A stretch of DNA of 64,000 bases from Paenibacillus sedimenti (GTDB lineage Bacteria; Bacillota; Bacilli; Paenibacillales; NBRC-103111): positions 244,352 to 308,351 of the forward strand of contig NZ_JACVVD010000008.1 in assembly GCF_014534655.1 (NCBI RefSeq). The letters run 5' to 3'. Made by a program: the position numbers and the translations under genes. Under the pieces are notes generated by a model. It did not search any database. It was not told where the DNA came from and worked only from the letters and a program-made list of their open reading frames with translations. Position 1 is the stretch's first letter. The number at the start of each line of letters is the position of its first letter. Positions 1 to 9,437 of this stretch are shown here, one piece after another.

Positions 1-1
1 G

Positions 2-1204
2 CAGTGTTACGGCAACCGTCAGATTCCAATCCATGACAACATGAGAATCCATAATCTGAAACCGCTTCTCAGTGTAAAGGACGGTGGGCTGACGGATAAA
101 GAATTCGGTCAATTAATCGAAAAGGGATATTTGGATCTGGAAAAGGATATTTTGCTTCCGCTGCTGACAAAGCAGGCTAATTTCTGGGAGCAGCTATGTA
201 CGCCGGAATATTATACGGATAAAAACGGTAATGCTTGCTATGAGAAAGGGAAGACAGCGCTAAATCCAGGCGAGAAATATATGTTGATCCCTACCTATTC
301 GCCGGAGAATAATCCAATCGGTTACAACAGTACGATTACGGCAAATGCCACAATGGATATTTCCGCGGCGCGAGATGGTCTGTATATGGTCATAACCATG
401 GAGAAAGCAATAAAGCGCGACGGATATGAAGACGCAGTTGCCAAATGGGAAGCGTTGCTGGCGCTGTTGCCGGATTACAAAGTCGATAAGGACGGCGCAT
501 TACGCGAATGGGCGATGAATGAATACACCGAAAACAACAATCACCGCCATTTGAGCCATCTCTACCCTGCATGGCCTGCGTATGAAACGCAGAACAATAT
601 GGATTTGATGAAAGCTGCCAATATCTCCATCGAGAACAGAAATAAATATAATACAGGGGACGCGACAGCGGGGCACGGCTGGATGCACAAGGCTCTTGTT
701 TACGCCAGGTTAAAAAACGGTGACGGGGTCGTCTCTTCCCTTCTGCCGATGATGGCAGATTCCGGTTACTACACTTCCTTGATGACGGACCATGACACAA
801 ACAGAAGAAGCGACTGTTATTGTACGGATACCTTATTTGGTACAGTTGGAGCAGTAAATGAAGCTCTGCTATTCTCCAATACAGGTGAAATTGAAGTTCT
901 TCCGGCGCTGCCTACCGGATGGAAATCGGGGTCCATAAACGGATTGATGGCAAGGACTCGAGTGGAAGTTAAAGAGTTAATATGGGACACCAACGTTGTA
1001 CGTGTTACATTAAAATCAGTTGTAGATCATAATGAAATCAAATTAAAAGCAGGCATTCCGTGGATAAAAGCCATGGTTAACGCCCAAGAAACAAAGGCGC
1101 TTTGCGATGAATATGGTAAACATATTCGCTTAACGCTGCATTCCGGTTTAGACGTTACAGTTGATTTTATTTTGTCCGATAGATGTGATGTTCATGGTAT
1201 ATAA
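2..1204 (+). CDS. GH95-family alpha-L-fucosidase-like glycoside hydrolase, C-terminal part
   Basis: The reading frame is open to the left edge of the window, so the gene starts upstream; the methionine at 41 is internal. GH95 enzymes hydrolyse alpha-L-fucosides (some alpha-L-galactosides) through an (alpha/alpha)6 barrel. Family landmarks seen in order are an SPENNP segment, LREW with the position of the general-acid Glu, the HRHLSHLYP segment, a GHGWMHKAL helix followed by YARL, CTDTLFG at the position of the usual QIDGNFG (Asp of the active site), and a C-terminal beta domain beginning VLPALPTGW. CTDTLFG is divergent from the common motif, so substrate preference may differ. It is a likely side-chain enzyme for plant polysaccharide. 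A strong hairpin follows the stop. Confidence 0.82.
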   Translation, partial: QCYGNRQIPIHDNMRIHNLKPLLSVKDGGLTDKEFGQLIEKGYLDLEKDILLPLLTKQANFWEQLCTPEYYTDKNGNACYEKGKTALNPGEKYMLIPTYSPENNPIGYNSTITANATMDISAARDGLYMVITMEKAIKRDGYEDAVAKWEALLALLPDYKVDKDGALREWAMNEYTENNNHRHLSHLYPAWPAYETQNNMDLMKAANISIENRNKYNTGDATAGHGWMHKALVYARLKNGDGVVSSLLPMMADSGYYTSLMTDHDTNRRSDCYCTDTLFGTVGAVNEALLFSNTGEIEVLPALPTGWKSGSINGLMARTRVEVKELIWDTNVVRVTLKSVVDHNEIKLKAGIPWIKAMVNAQETKALCDEYGKHIRLTLHSGLDVTVDFILSDRCDVHGI

Positions 1205-1254
1205 TTTTTGAATGAGGTGTAACAGGACGTTTCAGAAAAACAGCAAAGGCAGAT

Positions 1255-1300
1255 CGAGGCTATGTTGAAATCATGTAAATGATTCAGGATAGCCTCGGTT
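1255..1300. terminator. Bidirectional terminator between convergent genes
   Basis: CGAGGCTAT at 1255-1263 pairs with ATAGCCTCG at 1289-1297, and inside it AATCAT pairs with ATGATT. It lies between the GH95 gene (+) and the AraC gene (-). Confidence 0.7.
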
Positions 1301-1312
1301 TGTAATGTGTCT

Positions 1313-2209
1313 TCATTGGGATGTCACATTGAGATCAGAGGGCTTGCGTAAGGAGCGATATTCCCCTGCCGAGACATTGTAGTATTTCTTAAAGGCGGCA
1401 CAAAAATGTTCCAGTGAAGAAAAACCGACATGTCGCGCTATTTCGCTAATGGACATTGAGGTCATAGTAAGAAGGTGAGTAGCGGCCGTCATTCTTGCCC
1501 TGGTCTTTTTTTGGGAGAACGACATGCCATAATACTGTTGAATGGTTCTCTCCGTCTGTCTGACGCTTAGCCCCAATTTTTGGGCGAGCTGCTGAATAGT
1601 TATATCATGAAAGTCAGACAGAAAGCTGTTTTCAATGATAACGATTCTCTCGTCGTCCAAGGTTTTAAGCGGCATAGCGGAGGATGTCGGATAATTGTTT
1701 GTGTAGTTTCTGATCAGCTTGATGACAATCTGCTCGATAATATTTTGTATCGTCAGGTAGTAGCCGACATACCGGTTGGCAGTTTCATAGGAGAGCTGCT
1801 CGAACAATTGCATCAAATTCTGCTTGTCCTGACCGAACCAAAAGGTTGTTTGAACGAATTGCTCTGCAATAAAGGACAGCTCCGGATCATCGTTACTTTG
1901 ATTGGCCAACACTTCAAAGCATATGCAGTATTCCGCCATAGGGTCGGAAAGATCCGTAATTTGCTCGTGCACAATATCCGGGCCAGTCATGTATAGCGTG
2001 CCAGGATGTATCGGATATTTGGAGCCGCTTGCTACCAAGATTCCTTGTCCTCGAGGAATATAATGCAGTTCATAGCTTTTCATGCTATGGCTGTGTTCGA
2101 GAAAGGATTGATAAAAGTACCCGAATCTGACATACAGAACGTTTAATAATAACCCGCCTAACGAAATCTTGACGTTCATATTTTCGACACTAACTTTCGG
2201 GAGCTCCAC
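1313..2209 (-). CDS. AraC family transcriptional regulator
   Basis: A 298-residue DNA-binding regulator. Residues about 15-100 form a cupin-like sensing region (HSHSMKSYELHYI, then IHPGTLYMTGPDIVHEQ), and residues about 195-290 form the double helix-turn-helix of AraC/XylS proteins (ITIQQLAQKLGLSVRQTERTI, then SISEIARHVGFSSLEHFCAAF). Such regulators usually bind a small sugar and activate neighbouring glycoside hydrolase genes. It is convergent with the GH95 gene and divergent from a broken YesM-type kinase, so it may once have belonged to the same sugar-utilisation locus. The ligand cannot be told from sequence. Confidence 0.9.
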   Translation of the reverse strand: MELPKVSVENMNVKISLGGLLLNVLYVRFGYFYQSFLEHSHSMKSYELHYIPRGQGILVASGSKYPIHPGTLYMTGPDIVHEQITDLSDPMAEYCICFEVLANQSNDDPELSFIAEQFVQTTFWFGQDKQNLMQLFEQLSYETANRYVGYYLTIQNIIEQIVIKLIRNYTNNYPTSSAMPLKTLDDERIVIIENSFLSDFHDITIQQLAQKLGLSVRQTERTIQQYYGMSFSQKKTRARMTAATHLLTMTSMSISEIARHVGFSSLEHFCAAFKKYYNVSAGEYRSLRKPSDLNVTSQ

Positions 2210-2616
2210 TTGATCAATCCCTTCTTTGCAGATTCTTGGTTTTGTTCCCTAAAATGACCTCGAGATGTCCTTTACACTTCATTATGTGTGTCCAATAATC
2301 TTAACGCAAGTTCGCACTTAACAATAACGAAAATTCCCAAATATCCAAAGAGGGAAAGAGTTTTTCCCAAATGACAGCAGTGAGCCAAAAACCCGACGTG
2401 GCGGGATTTTGCTGTAGTAAACATCTGTGAAATCCCATGATTTGTCCGAGTTGGAAGTCGTTTATGGAAAATACCGGCACCACTTTACTTGAGGATTATT
2501 ATCGTTTATAGGTGCTCCTCTCAAGGTTTTTGGGTTTCTTGGCAGATTCCATTATCCTTGGTTTGGCGCACCTTTACAATTGTTTCGAAATCCAGGATAA
2601 AAAAAGGACATGTCAC
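2210..2616. other. Intergenic region between divergent AraC and kinase pseudogene
   Basis: About 400 bases that should hold both promoters. I see only a short CCCG...CGGG hairpin with a T-rich flank near 2391-2415 and scattered stop codons in all frames. The open frame extending upstream from 2617 to 2512 has no ribosome binding site and is not treated as coding. Confidence 0.4.
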
Positions 2617-4338
2617 ATGAAACTATCCTATTTGAAAAAACTTCCCATCATGCTGCAGCTATCTTTACTAGGTTTATTCATTGTTGCGGTTATGCTTTCG
2701 ATCATGGCGGCGAATTATTATAGTGCGATCAATGTTGTAAAGAGGAATAACAGCGATTATATCAAAGGTGTTATTTCGCAGCTGAATCAATCCATTTCTG
2801 CGAATAGCAAAGATATTCAAAGAATTATTGAAACGGTTGCCTACAACGGACAAACCGTACAAAACTATTTGACTGCTACTAATTTAGCCCAAAAGGTTGA
2901 ATTGTTTTCCCAGTTGAAGGCTTATTTGTCAGATATGGCGGGAATGAAATCGGGAATTCTGGATATCGCGCTAGTCGAAAAAAATGGCGCTGTCTCCAAT
3001 CTCCTTGCCAATACGGATCAACTCGCAGCAATTTCCCGGGAGATTCCGCGAAATAACTTGTCCTATTTTTTGGGACTTAAAATGATTGGTTTTCCTTACC
3101 ATGAAACGCCGGTATTGGTGGCGGGAGCACCTATCTACTCAATAACTGATTTTGATGCCGACAAAAATGAACTCGGCACTTTGCTGCTGGTATTAGATAA
3201 TCGATTGCTTTTCGGCGACGGCAAGCCTGTCAATTTACCCGAGGGTGCCTTAGTCTACATGGATGATCGTAACGGAAGGCTATTTTATACGAATGACGAT
3301 TCAAGCAATCTGGGGGAGCCGATTCCCAAAGATAAATTGTTGAATCCTAACAGTCAATATATGATTCAGAGGGAAGCTATTCCGGATTTGGGCGGTGAAA
3401 TTGTTATCGCCATGCCGAATCGTGTGCTCCTGTAAGGTCTTAATGAGATTCGTCGACAGCAGCTTATCATGGTCGCAATCGCACTTTTATTGATGATCAT
3501 ACCTCTTCTGTACGTAAGCAACAACATTCTGCAGCCTTTGAAGAAGTTTATGAGGCTGATGGGAGAAGTGAGTCTCGGTGAAAAAAAACATCTCAGCAAA
3601 CGAATCACAGTAGATGGTTATGCAGAAATGATTATTATGGCTTCTCGTTTCAATGAAATGTTGGCGGAAATTGAGAAGTTGACGGATCATTTGCTGGAAA
3701 GCAAGCGTGTCCTCTACGAGACGGAATTGATTAAACGGAGAGCGGAACTCAGCTTTTTGCAAAGCCAAATCAACCCCCATTTTTTATACAATACGCTGGA
3801 ATCGATTAAAGGGCTTGCTGTGAGACAGAATTCTTCACAAATATTCGAACTTACAAAAGCGCTCTCCTTGTTTTTTCGTTACAGTATCAAGGGACCCGAT
3901 ATGATTTCGCTGGAAGAAGAATTGAGCATTATTAAAAACTATATCTTCATTCATCAAATCCGGTTTGGGAATCGATTACAAGTGGAATATGACATTCGCA
4001 CGGAATGCCTTGGATGTCTTGTCCCAAAAATGATCCTTCAACCCATCGTGGAGAACGCCATCAAACATGGTATTGAGCCGCTCGAACGAACCGGATTATT
4101 GGTGATTAAAGGAAATAGGCACGGGGAGAACCTGCATCTCTCGGATACGTTCAAAGAACGTATTCGCCGTCGACCGATCATTGAGCATAAGAATGCAGAA
4201 CTGAAAAGGTATCACGGGATGACCAGGGCCAAATACCGAGGTTTATTTCGCATGCGAATGCAGGCCCTGCTTACCGCTTTCGTTGTAAATGCAAAGCGGA
4301 TGGTGAAGTTAATAGAACAAATGCAGCCCGCCTCTTAG
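2617..4338 (+). pseudogene. Broken YesM-type sensor histidine kinase with a transposase tail
   Basis: The start ATG at 2617 follows AAAAAAGGACA. Residues 11-31 are a membrane segment, followed by an extracellular sensor domain of about 250 residues. A TAA at 3433-3435 interrupts the frame just before the second membrane segment; the same frame resumes through TM2, HAMP and the His_kinase motif SQINPHFLYN (His near codon 388). After PIVENAIKHG and LVIKGNRHGENLHLS, where the ATP-binding G boxes should follow, the frame passes directly into the C-terminus of an IS1182-type transposase at about 4145. The kinase therefore has a nonsense codon and has lost most of its ATPase domain. It probably paired with an AraC-type response regulator that is not here. 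Confidence 0.88.
4145..4338 (+). mobile_element. IS1182-family transposase 3' remnant
   Basis: About 60 codons with the typical C-terminal wording of IS1182 transposases: FKERIRRRPIIEHKNAELKR, then YHGMTRAKYRGL, RMRMQALLTAFVVNAKRM. It is joined in frame to the kinase gene. No terminal inverted repeat could be placed and the upstream catalytic part is absent, so it is a relic left by a deletion or partial insertion. Confidence 0.75.
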
Positions 4339-4368
4339 GAGAGAACGGACTGCATTTTTGTTTTTTTA
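4321..4368 (+). terminator. Rho-independent terminator
   Basis: ATGCAG-c-CCG at 4321-4330 pairs with CGG-a-CTGCAT, followed by TTTTTGTTTTTTT. Confidence 0.7.
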
Positions 4369-4869
4369 CCCTCAATTTTGGGAAAAAACCTTCATTTTCA
4401 TGGATTTCATTATAAAACCAAGGTATTTTGCAGGGCTCCCCAATAATGGGGGGCTCCTTACAATGACAGTACTTTCTTTCTTTTTTTGCGCCGCTTTCTT
4501 TTTTGTGGTGTCATATTTATTGAGAAAATTTTCAGAAGTAGTGAGGATAGGATAGGTTCTTAAAATTGTTGAGAAATCTATAATTATGAATTAACATACA
4601 GGAAGTAGTTCATCCAAGTGATAGGAAAGAACATGTACGCTTCATAAGTAGTGTCAATTAACGCTATATTTTCAATTACGAGACATTGGAGTTCTGTTCA
4701 CTCTTAGTTTGGAACGGAAATAAAGGGAAGTAACGGTGGAAGCCCTTCTCATGAAGGGCTTTTGTGTTGATGTGAATACTCAGGAAGGCAGGTCATCCGT
4801 TACATATTTTCAGTGCCATGGTTTATTCTGGTAAGGCTATTACACTTCTAAGGAGTTGACTGACGAATC
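4369..4869. other. Gene-poor stretch with an orphan terminator
   Basis: About 500 bases with no convincing gene. The only clear structure is a perfect hairpin, AGCCCTTC (4741-4748) with GAAGGGCT (4753-4760), loop TCAT, followed by TTTGTGTT. This is a terminator with no gene in front of it, suggesting that a gene has been lost. A 65-codon open frame at 4358-4555 lacks a ribosome binding site and is not called. Confidence 0.55.
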
Positions 4870-6033
4870 ATGATAAAGAAAGAAATCGCGCATATTCGCA
4901 AGCAATTTAAATTGGATCACGACATGCTTCATATTTTCGAAATTTTTAACGTGTATATCATGAAGGAAAGCAACGAGATCTACCATTACGAGCGCCAGCC
5001 GTTTGCCCTATTGGACAGGGAGAAGCAGGAACTATATATGGTCAATTTCAAAAAACTGCTGACTGGCGAATTAGATCAGAAGATGTTCGAGTTAAAGTTT
5101 CAAGAGGAAGCGGAGCAGCCTACGCAGGTGCTTCTCCATCAAGGTTTGGTGACCGGTGATTCGGAAGAATGGCAAGATCTAATGCTCTTGTTGGTGGAGA
5201 AAATGTTGGTGGATACCCAATACGAACAGGATACGGTGGTTACTTTCGTCCGCGGACAATATTCCCGGCCGACCAAGATCAGGAACGAAGAAGCCGATGA
5301 GAGCGAAAAGGACGAGATGTTCGCGAATCTGTTCATTCTGTGCAGCGTGAATTCTACGGAACAACAGCGGAAAACGCTCATGTTTGATTATGTCGAGAAG
5401 GAATTTAAGTATAATGTCTTCGTAGACCCGATCATCAAATTGAACTCGCCGGAGCAAGGTTTTTTCTACCCTAGCGTGACGGACAACTATTCCGACGTAA
5501 ATCGCATTTTGTATTGCGCGGGGAAAGCGAATGAACCGAATCTGCAATTCATCGAGCAAGTCTTAAATGCCGAGAAGACCTTGACGGCGCTAGAAGAGAG
5601 GGCCATTTTTGAGGACATCGTGAAGGAAGTGGCGGGCGAACAACTTGATGCCGCTACGATCGCTCATGTTTACGAGGAAATTCATCGGGTCATCGAGTCC
5701 CACGAGGAAGAAGAGCCTCCCAAGCTGGATTATAAAGATGTGGAACGAATGCTGACGGTGAGCGGCGTGGAGGACGTAACGATGGAAAAGGTGGAACGAG
5801 CGTTCCAAACGGTCGTCGACGACAAAAACTATGAAATCAAAGCGAGCAGCGTCATTCCGAAGTTCACTTCGAAATCGATTAAGATTGATACGAAGGTAGC
5901 CACGATTTCTGTCAGTCCGCAAGATTTAAAGTACGTGAGACAGGTGAATTATCAAGGAAAACGATGTATCTTGATCGAGGTTGACGAAGACGCCGTGATC
6001 GAAGGATTTACGCTCATTACGGAGACGTTGTAA
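4870..6033 (+). CDS. DUF4317 domain-containing protein
   Basis: A 387-residue soluble protein; AAGGAG lies 13 bases before the ATG. The N-terminus (IRKQFKLDHD, IFNVYIMKES, YHYERQPFALLDREKQELY, NFKKLLTGELDQKMFELKF) is that of the DUF4317 family, which is widespread in Firmicutes and has no defined biochemical role. No membrane segment or signal peptide is visible. It stands alone and is convergent with the LysR gene downstream. The function is unknown. Confidence 0.85.
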   Translation: MIKKEIAHIRKQFKLDHDMLHIFEIFNVYIMKESNEIYHYERQPFALLDREKQELYMVNFKKLLTGELDQKMFELKFQEEAEQPTQVLLHQGLVTGDSEEWQDLMLLLVEKMLVDTQYEQDTVVTFVRGQYSRPTKIRNEEADESEKDEMFANLFILCSVNSTEQQRKTLMFDYVEKEFKYNVFVDPIIKLNSPEQGFFYPSVTDNYSDVNRILYCAGKANEPNLQFIEQVLNAEKTLTALEERAIFEDIVKEVAGEQLDAATIAHVYEEIHRVIESHEEEEPPKLDYKDVERMLTVSGVEDVTMEKVERAFQTVVDDKNYEIKASSVIPKFTSKSIKIDTKVATISVSPQDLKYVRQVNYQGKRCILIEVDEDAVIEGFTLITETL

Positions 6034-6142
6034 AGTGACATTCGAGAGGTCGCGAACATTTAGACCAGCCTTAAAGTACTGGCAAGGGAGAACTGTCCGA
6101 CATGTACCATCCAACACCAAAGCTTCTTACGACTTTTTAAGA

Positions 6143-7042
6143 TTATTTTGCTTGAATAAAAGAGGGTTCCATAAGGTTGAACCTACGTTTTGCAATCTGG
6201 ATAAACTCAGACACAGCTACAGTTTCATAGGCATCTTTGCGGCGAATGAAAAGAGTCGGTGTTTTGCAGAGCTTTTCCGAGATTTTTTGAGATCGCAAGT
6301 TATATTGAACCAAGGCTCTCTCAACCACCGAGCGGGGTAAAAGGGAGACCCCGAGGCCGGCGTGAATACACCCAAGGATTCCCTCCAATGTTCCGAATTC
6401 CATGATCTTAGCAGGAATAATTCCTTTTAAATGTAACCAATCCTCGAGTTTTCGGCGGTAAGAACAACCAACACGAAAAACCAGTAAAGTTAGATTTCGC
6501 AATTGTTCCGGCCGATCAATTGAGGGGAATTGTCCTCCTGAGATGAGTGCAAGTTCCTCAACCCCAACCTCTATAATATCGAGCTCTGCATGCTCAACTG
6601 GCGCAGCTACAAATGCTCCATCCAATTCGTACTTCAACACTAAATGGATGAGTTCTTCCGTCGTTCCGGTTTTTACTGTCAAATCGACCTCAGGATAAGA
6701 CTTATGGTAATCTGTGAGAATATATGGCAGCCGAATGGCTGCTGTGGTTTCAAGCGATCCGATCCGAAGTGTCCCTCTTGGAATCGAGTTATCTGCCACG
6801 ACACGTTCCGCCTCTTGCGTAAGAAAGACAATTTTCTCTGCATAGGACTTTAGTGCCTCACCGGATGTTGTGAGCCGAACCCCATGCCGCCCACGGCGGA
6901 ATAGTTCTGTTTTTAGTTCACTTTCGAGCTGCTGGATACGGATACTTATACTCGACTGAACGTATTCCAATTTCTCGGCCGCCCTGGTAATACTCCCCTC
7001 GTTTGCAACAGCCAGAAAAATCTGCATGTCCCGGATGTCCAC
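6143..7042 (-). CDS. LysR family transcriptional regulator
   Basis: An N-terminal winged helix-turn-helix covers residues 1-60 (IFLAVANEGSITRAAEKL, SSISIRIQQLE, LFRRGRHGVRLTTSGE), followed by a periplasmic-binding-protein-like effector domain. I place the start at the GTG at 7042 because GGAGG (7050-7054) lies seven bases upstream and gives the classic beginning MDIRDMQIF; an ATG six bases earlier sits too close to that site. It is divergent from an MFS transporter that has lost its middle, which was probably its target. Confidence 0.92.
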   Translation of the reverse strand: MDIRDMQIFLAVANEGSITRAAEKLEYVQSSISIRIQQLESELKTELFRRGRHGVRLTTSGEALKSYAEKIVFLTQEAERVVADNSIPRGTLRIGSLETTAAIRLPYILTDYHKSYPEVDLTVKTGTTEELIHLVLKYELDGAFVAAPVEHAELDIIEVGVEELALISGGQFPSIDRPEQLRNLTLLVFRVGCSYRRKLEDWLHLKGIIPAKIMEFGTLEGILGCIHAGLGVSLLPRSVVERALVQYNLRSQKISEKLCKTPTLFIRRKDAYETVAVSEFIQIAKRRFNLMEPSFIQAK

Positions 7043-7153
7043 CGTCATTCCTCCGTTCAAGATATTGAAAATTTTGATGTTTAATATTGTTTATATTCAT
7101 TTTACACGATATCCATGGAGAGCTACAATGAATTTAGAAAGGGGTTTCTCTCC

Positions 7154-7561
7154 ATGGAGAATGCAGGAACTAAACATACGAAAATGTTTGAATCCACCAA
7201 GACCATGATAGGTGGATTTGTTATGCTCATCATCATCATTGCAATGGGGATCGGACGTTTTTCATACACTTCCATACTTCCATTGATGCAATCACAAGCT
7301 CATCTTTCCGTCACGGAATCCAGGTATTTGGCCGGAAGTAATAACTTCGGTTACCTTATTTCCGCCTTTGGCGCAGGGTTCATAACTTGGGAAACCCGGA
7401 GATCTTATCATCTTAGGATTCAATTGCTGCTCTGCATCATTTTTGGCGCATAGTTACAGCCTGTCGCTCATTCTTGCTACTTTGGTGCTCGTTATCGCTG
7501 TTATGATATTGATAACCGGTGCAGTCAATACCAATAAAAAGGGATTGTTAAGAAACATTTA
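7154..7561 (+). pseudogene. MFS transporter with large internal deletion (YbfB/YjiJ-like)
   Basis: From the ATG at 7154 the frame encodes transmembrane segment 1 and part of 2 with wording typical of YbfB/YjiJ-type transporters (GIGRFSYTSILPLMQ, then NNFGYLISAFGAGF). It then goes out of frame near 7385 and ends at 7453. In another frame, about 7388-7561 reads as what should be the last segments (LSLILATLVLVIAVMILITG). Only about 135 codons remain of roughly 390, so TM3 to TM10 have been deleted. The divergent LysR gene is intact. Confidence 0.75.
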
Positions 7562-7607
7562 ATAAGTTTCGCATTAATTCAAAACCAATAACAGGAGGCG
7601 TTCAACC

Positions 7608-8696
7608 GTGTTTGAAACTGAGTTAACACGCACGCTAAAAATTCGATACCCGATATTCCAAGCACCGATGGCAGGTGGGCCCACGACGCCCGACTTAGTA
7701 GCAGCAGTTTCAAATGCCGGAGGCTTAGGCAATCTGGGAGCCGGATACTTAACGCCGGAACAACTCCGCGGCGCGATCCAAAAGATCAGAGAATTAACAG
7801 ACCAGCCTTTCGGAGTAAACTTGTTTGTACCTGAGCAACCGGAAGAATCGGAAGAAGCAGTCGTTCAAATGACAGATTATCTCAATAAATACCGTGTCAA
7901 ACTTGGCATTGCTCAAAATCCATCCATTCTGAAGTCTTCGGAATCGTTCGACGATCAAGTGCAAGTATTGCTTGAAGAGAAGATCCCGGTATTTAGTTTC
8001 ACTTTTGGTATACCACCACATGACGTGATCCAAGCCATGAAGCAGTGTGGTACTGTCGTAATAGGCACTGCAACAACAGTTGAGGAAGCTAAACATTTGG
8101 AAGTGGCCGGCGTAAACGCAATTGTGGCTCAGGGATGTGAAGCAGGAGGTCACCGAGGCACATTCTTGAAAAATGTTTCCGAATCACTGATTGGCACCAT
8201 GGCTCTTGTTCCACAGATTGTAGATCATGTATCGATTCCGGTCATCGCATCGGGGGGCATCATGGATGGAAGGGGACTTGTAGCGAGCCTCGCATTAGGG
8301 GCCGCTGCTGTAAAGATGGGCACTGCGTTTCTGGCGTGTCCGGAGAGCGGCGCACATGAAACGTACAAACGGAAGATCCTCTCAGCTAATGAGGACTCCA
8401 CTGAAATTACTTGCGCATATTCGGGCAAAGCGGCAAGAGGTATTCGAACAAAATTTATGAATGACATGCATCAGTATCCCGGAACAATCCCTGCTTACCC
8501 AATACAAAACGCTATGACGCGAGACATTCGACAGGCAGCTGCAAAATCGAATGACCCTGAGTATATGTCACTCTGGGCGGGGCAGGGTCTTAGGTTAGCC
8601 AAAGACCAATCTGCAGCTGAAATCGTCAAACAAACCATCGAGCAAGCAGATGCCTTTGTCAAAAAGAGTTTCCTCTATGCAGGGGAACGGTTCTGA
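7608..8696 (+). CDS. Nitronate monooxygenase (2-nitropropane dioxygenase family)
   Basis: A 362-residue FMN-dependent TIM-barrel enzyme that oxidises alkyl nitronates, protecting against toxins such as propionate-3-nitronate. Visible motifs are QAPMAGGPTTP (residues 18-28), AQGCEAGGHRG with the catalytic His at 182, the FMN-phosphate loop IASGGIMDGRG (214-223) and GAAAVKMGTAFL. Length is normal. The start is GTG with AGGAGG ten bases upstream. A roughly 50-base stretch of this gene (8413-8460) recurs after its stop at 8740-8790, a sign that a second copy once lay there. Confidence 0.92.
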   Translation: MFETELTRTLKIRYPIFQAPMAGGPTTPDLVAAVSNAGGLGNLGAGYLTPEQLRGAIQKIRELTDQPFGVNLFVPEQPEESEEAVVQMTDYLNKYRVKLGIAQNPSILKSSESFDDQVQVLLEEKIPVFSFTFGIPPHDVIQAMKQCGTVVIGTATTVEEAKHLEVAGVNAIVAQGCEAGGHRGTFLKNVSESLIGTMALVPQIVDHVSIPVIASGGIMDGRGLVASLALGAAAVKMGTAFLACPESGAHETYKRKILSANEDSTEITCAYSGKAARGIRTKFMNDMHQYPGTIPAYPIQNAMTRDIRQAAAKSNDPEYMSLWAGQGLRLAKDQSAAEIVKQTIEQADAFVKKSFLYAGERF

Positions 8697-8739
8697 TTCG
8701 AGCACTCGTGTCAGCACAAGAGGGCTCCACTAAATAACA

Positions 8740-8790
8740 CGCGCATTTTCAGGCAAAGCGGCAAGAGGTATTCGAACAATTTTGATATAT
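8740..8790 (+). pseudogene. Fragment of a second nitronate monooxygenase gene
   Basis: This stretch nearly repeats 8413-8460 inside the intact gene (shared core GGCAAAGCGGCAAGAGGTAT), with a few substitutions. It would encode the segment around SGKAARGIRT. The rest of the second copy is gone. Confidence 0.65.
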
Positions 8791-8846
8791 GAAAGCTTAA
8801 GTTATTATTTGTAAATGGGAGGGTTTAAATTGACGACATATCATAT

Positions 8847-9008
8847 ATGTCTCGACCCGGAAATGACGAAAAACAACTAGATTTAATTTTTGATTACTAA
8901 AATAATGTAAAGATGTACCCACTCTTTCAACAGTATCTTCGCGAATATCAACCACCGTTTCTGGCAACTTGGGGTAAAAATGATGTTTCATTTATAACGC
9001 CAGAAATT
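8847..9008 (+). pseudogene. Alpha/beta hydrolase C-terminal remnant
   Basis: In one frame this reads MSRPGNDEKQLDLIFDY, a TAA, then NNVKMYPLFQQYLREYQPP and FLATWGKNDVSFI. That is the region before and including the catalytic-acid motif (WGKND) of haloalkane-dehalogenase-like alpha/beta hydrolases. The N-terminal nucleophile region and C-terminal histidine are missing and there is an internal stop. Confidence 0.6.
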
Positions 9009-9039
9009 TATATTTCAATATTGAAGGAGAAAAGAATGT

Positions 9040-9384
9040 ATGCCTTTACTTCGTTTTGACCTTATAGAAGGTCGAGATAAAGCAAGTCTGAAAAAACTTT
9101 TAGAAGTTGTTCATACTGTTGTCGTAGAAGTTTTCGACGTTCCTCAGCGTGACCGTTATCAAATTGTTCATGAACACCCAGCAGCATATATGATTATTGA
9201 AGATACAGGGTTAGGACTTAACCGCACCAATAATTTAGTTGTTTTATTAAATATACGGCGTCGGCTCGATCACTTGAATCGCAGGATTCTGTTCTGTTCC
9301 AACATTCATCGGTTCATCCGTGTCAGCAAGCATCACTCTCTTCTTGTGCCGTTAATGACAATAACCTGTGTTAGGCCGGCATAG
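9040..9384 (+). pseudogene. Tautomerase (4-oxalocrotonate tautomerase-like), C-terminus replaced
   Basis: The ATG at 9040 follows AAGGAG. Residues 1-70 match small tautomerases: Pro2, the catalytic N-terminal proline, then [44 protein letters not shown]. From about residue 72 (near 9255) the sequence no longer resembles the family and runs on to a stop at 9384. The normal protein is about 125-130 residues, so roughly the last 50 have been replaced by unrelated sequence. Activity is doubtful although the catalytic proline remains. Confidence 0.7.
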
Positions 9385-9437
9385 CCCCCGCCGGGGGAGA
9401 AACCTGAGAAGATGCAAGTGTTGAACCGCGCGAGAAT

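Noticed and set aside
390..800. 136-codon minus-strand frame inside the GH95 gene
   Set aside because: Composition is cysteine- and arginine-rich as in shadow frames, and the GH95 frame has clear family motifs.
2301..2483. 60-codon frame in the AraC-kinase intergenic region
   Set aside because: No ribosome site and no family; likely chance.
9258..9380. Minus-strand stretch reading [20 protein letters not shown] behind the tautomerase
   Set aside because: It looks protein-like but is short, lacks a start, and I could not place it in a family with any confidence.
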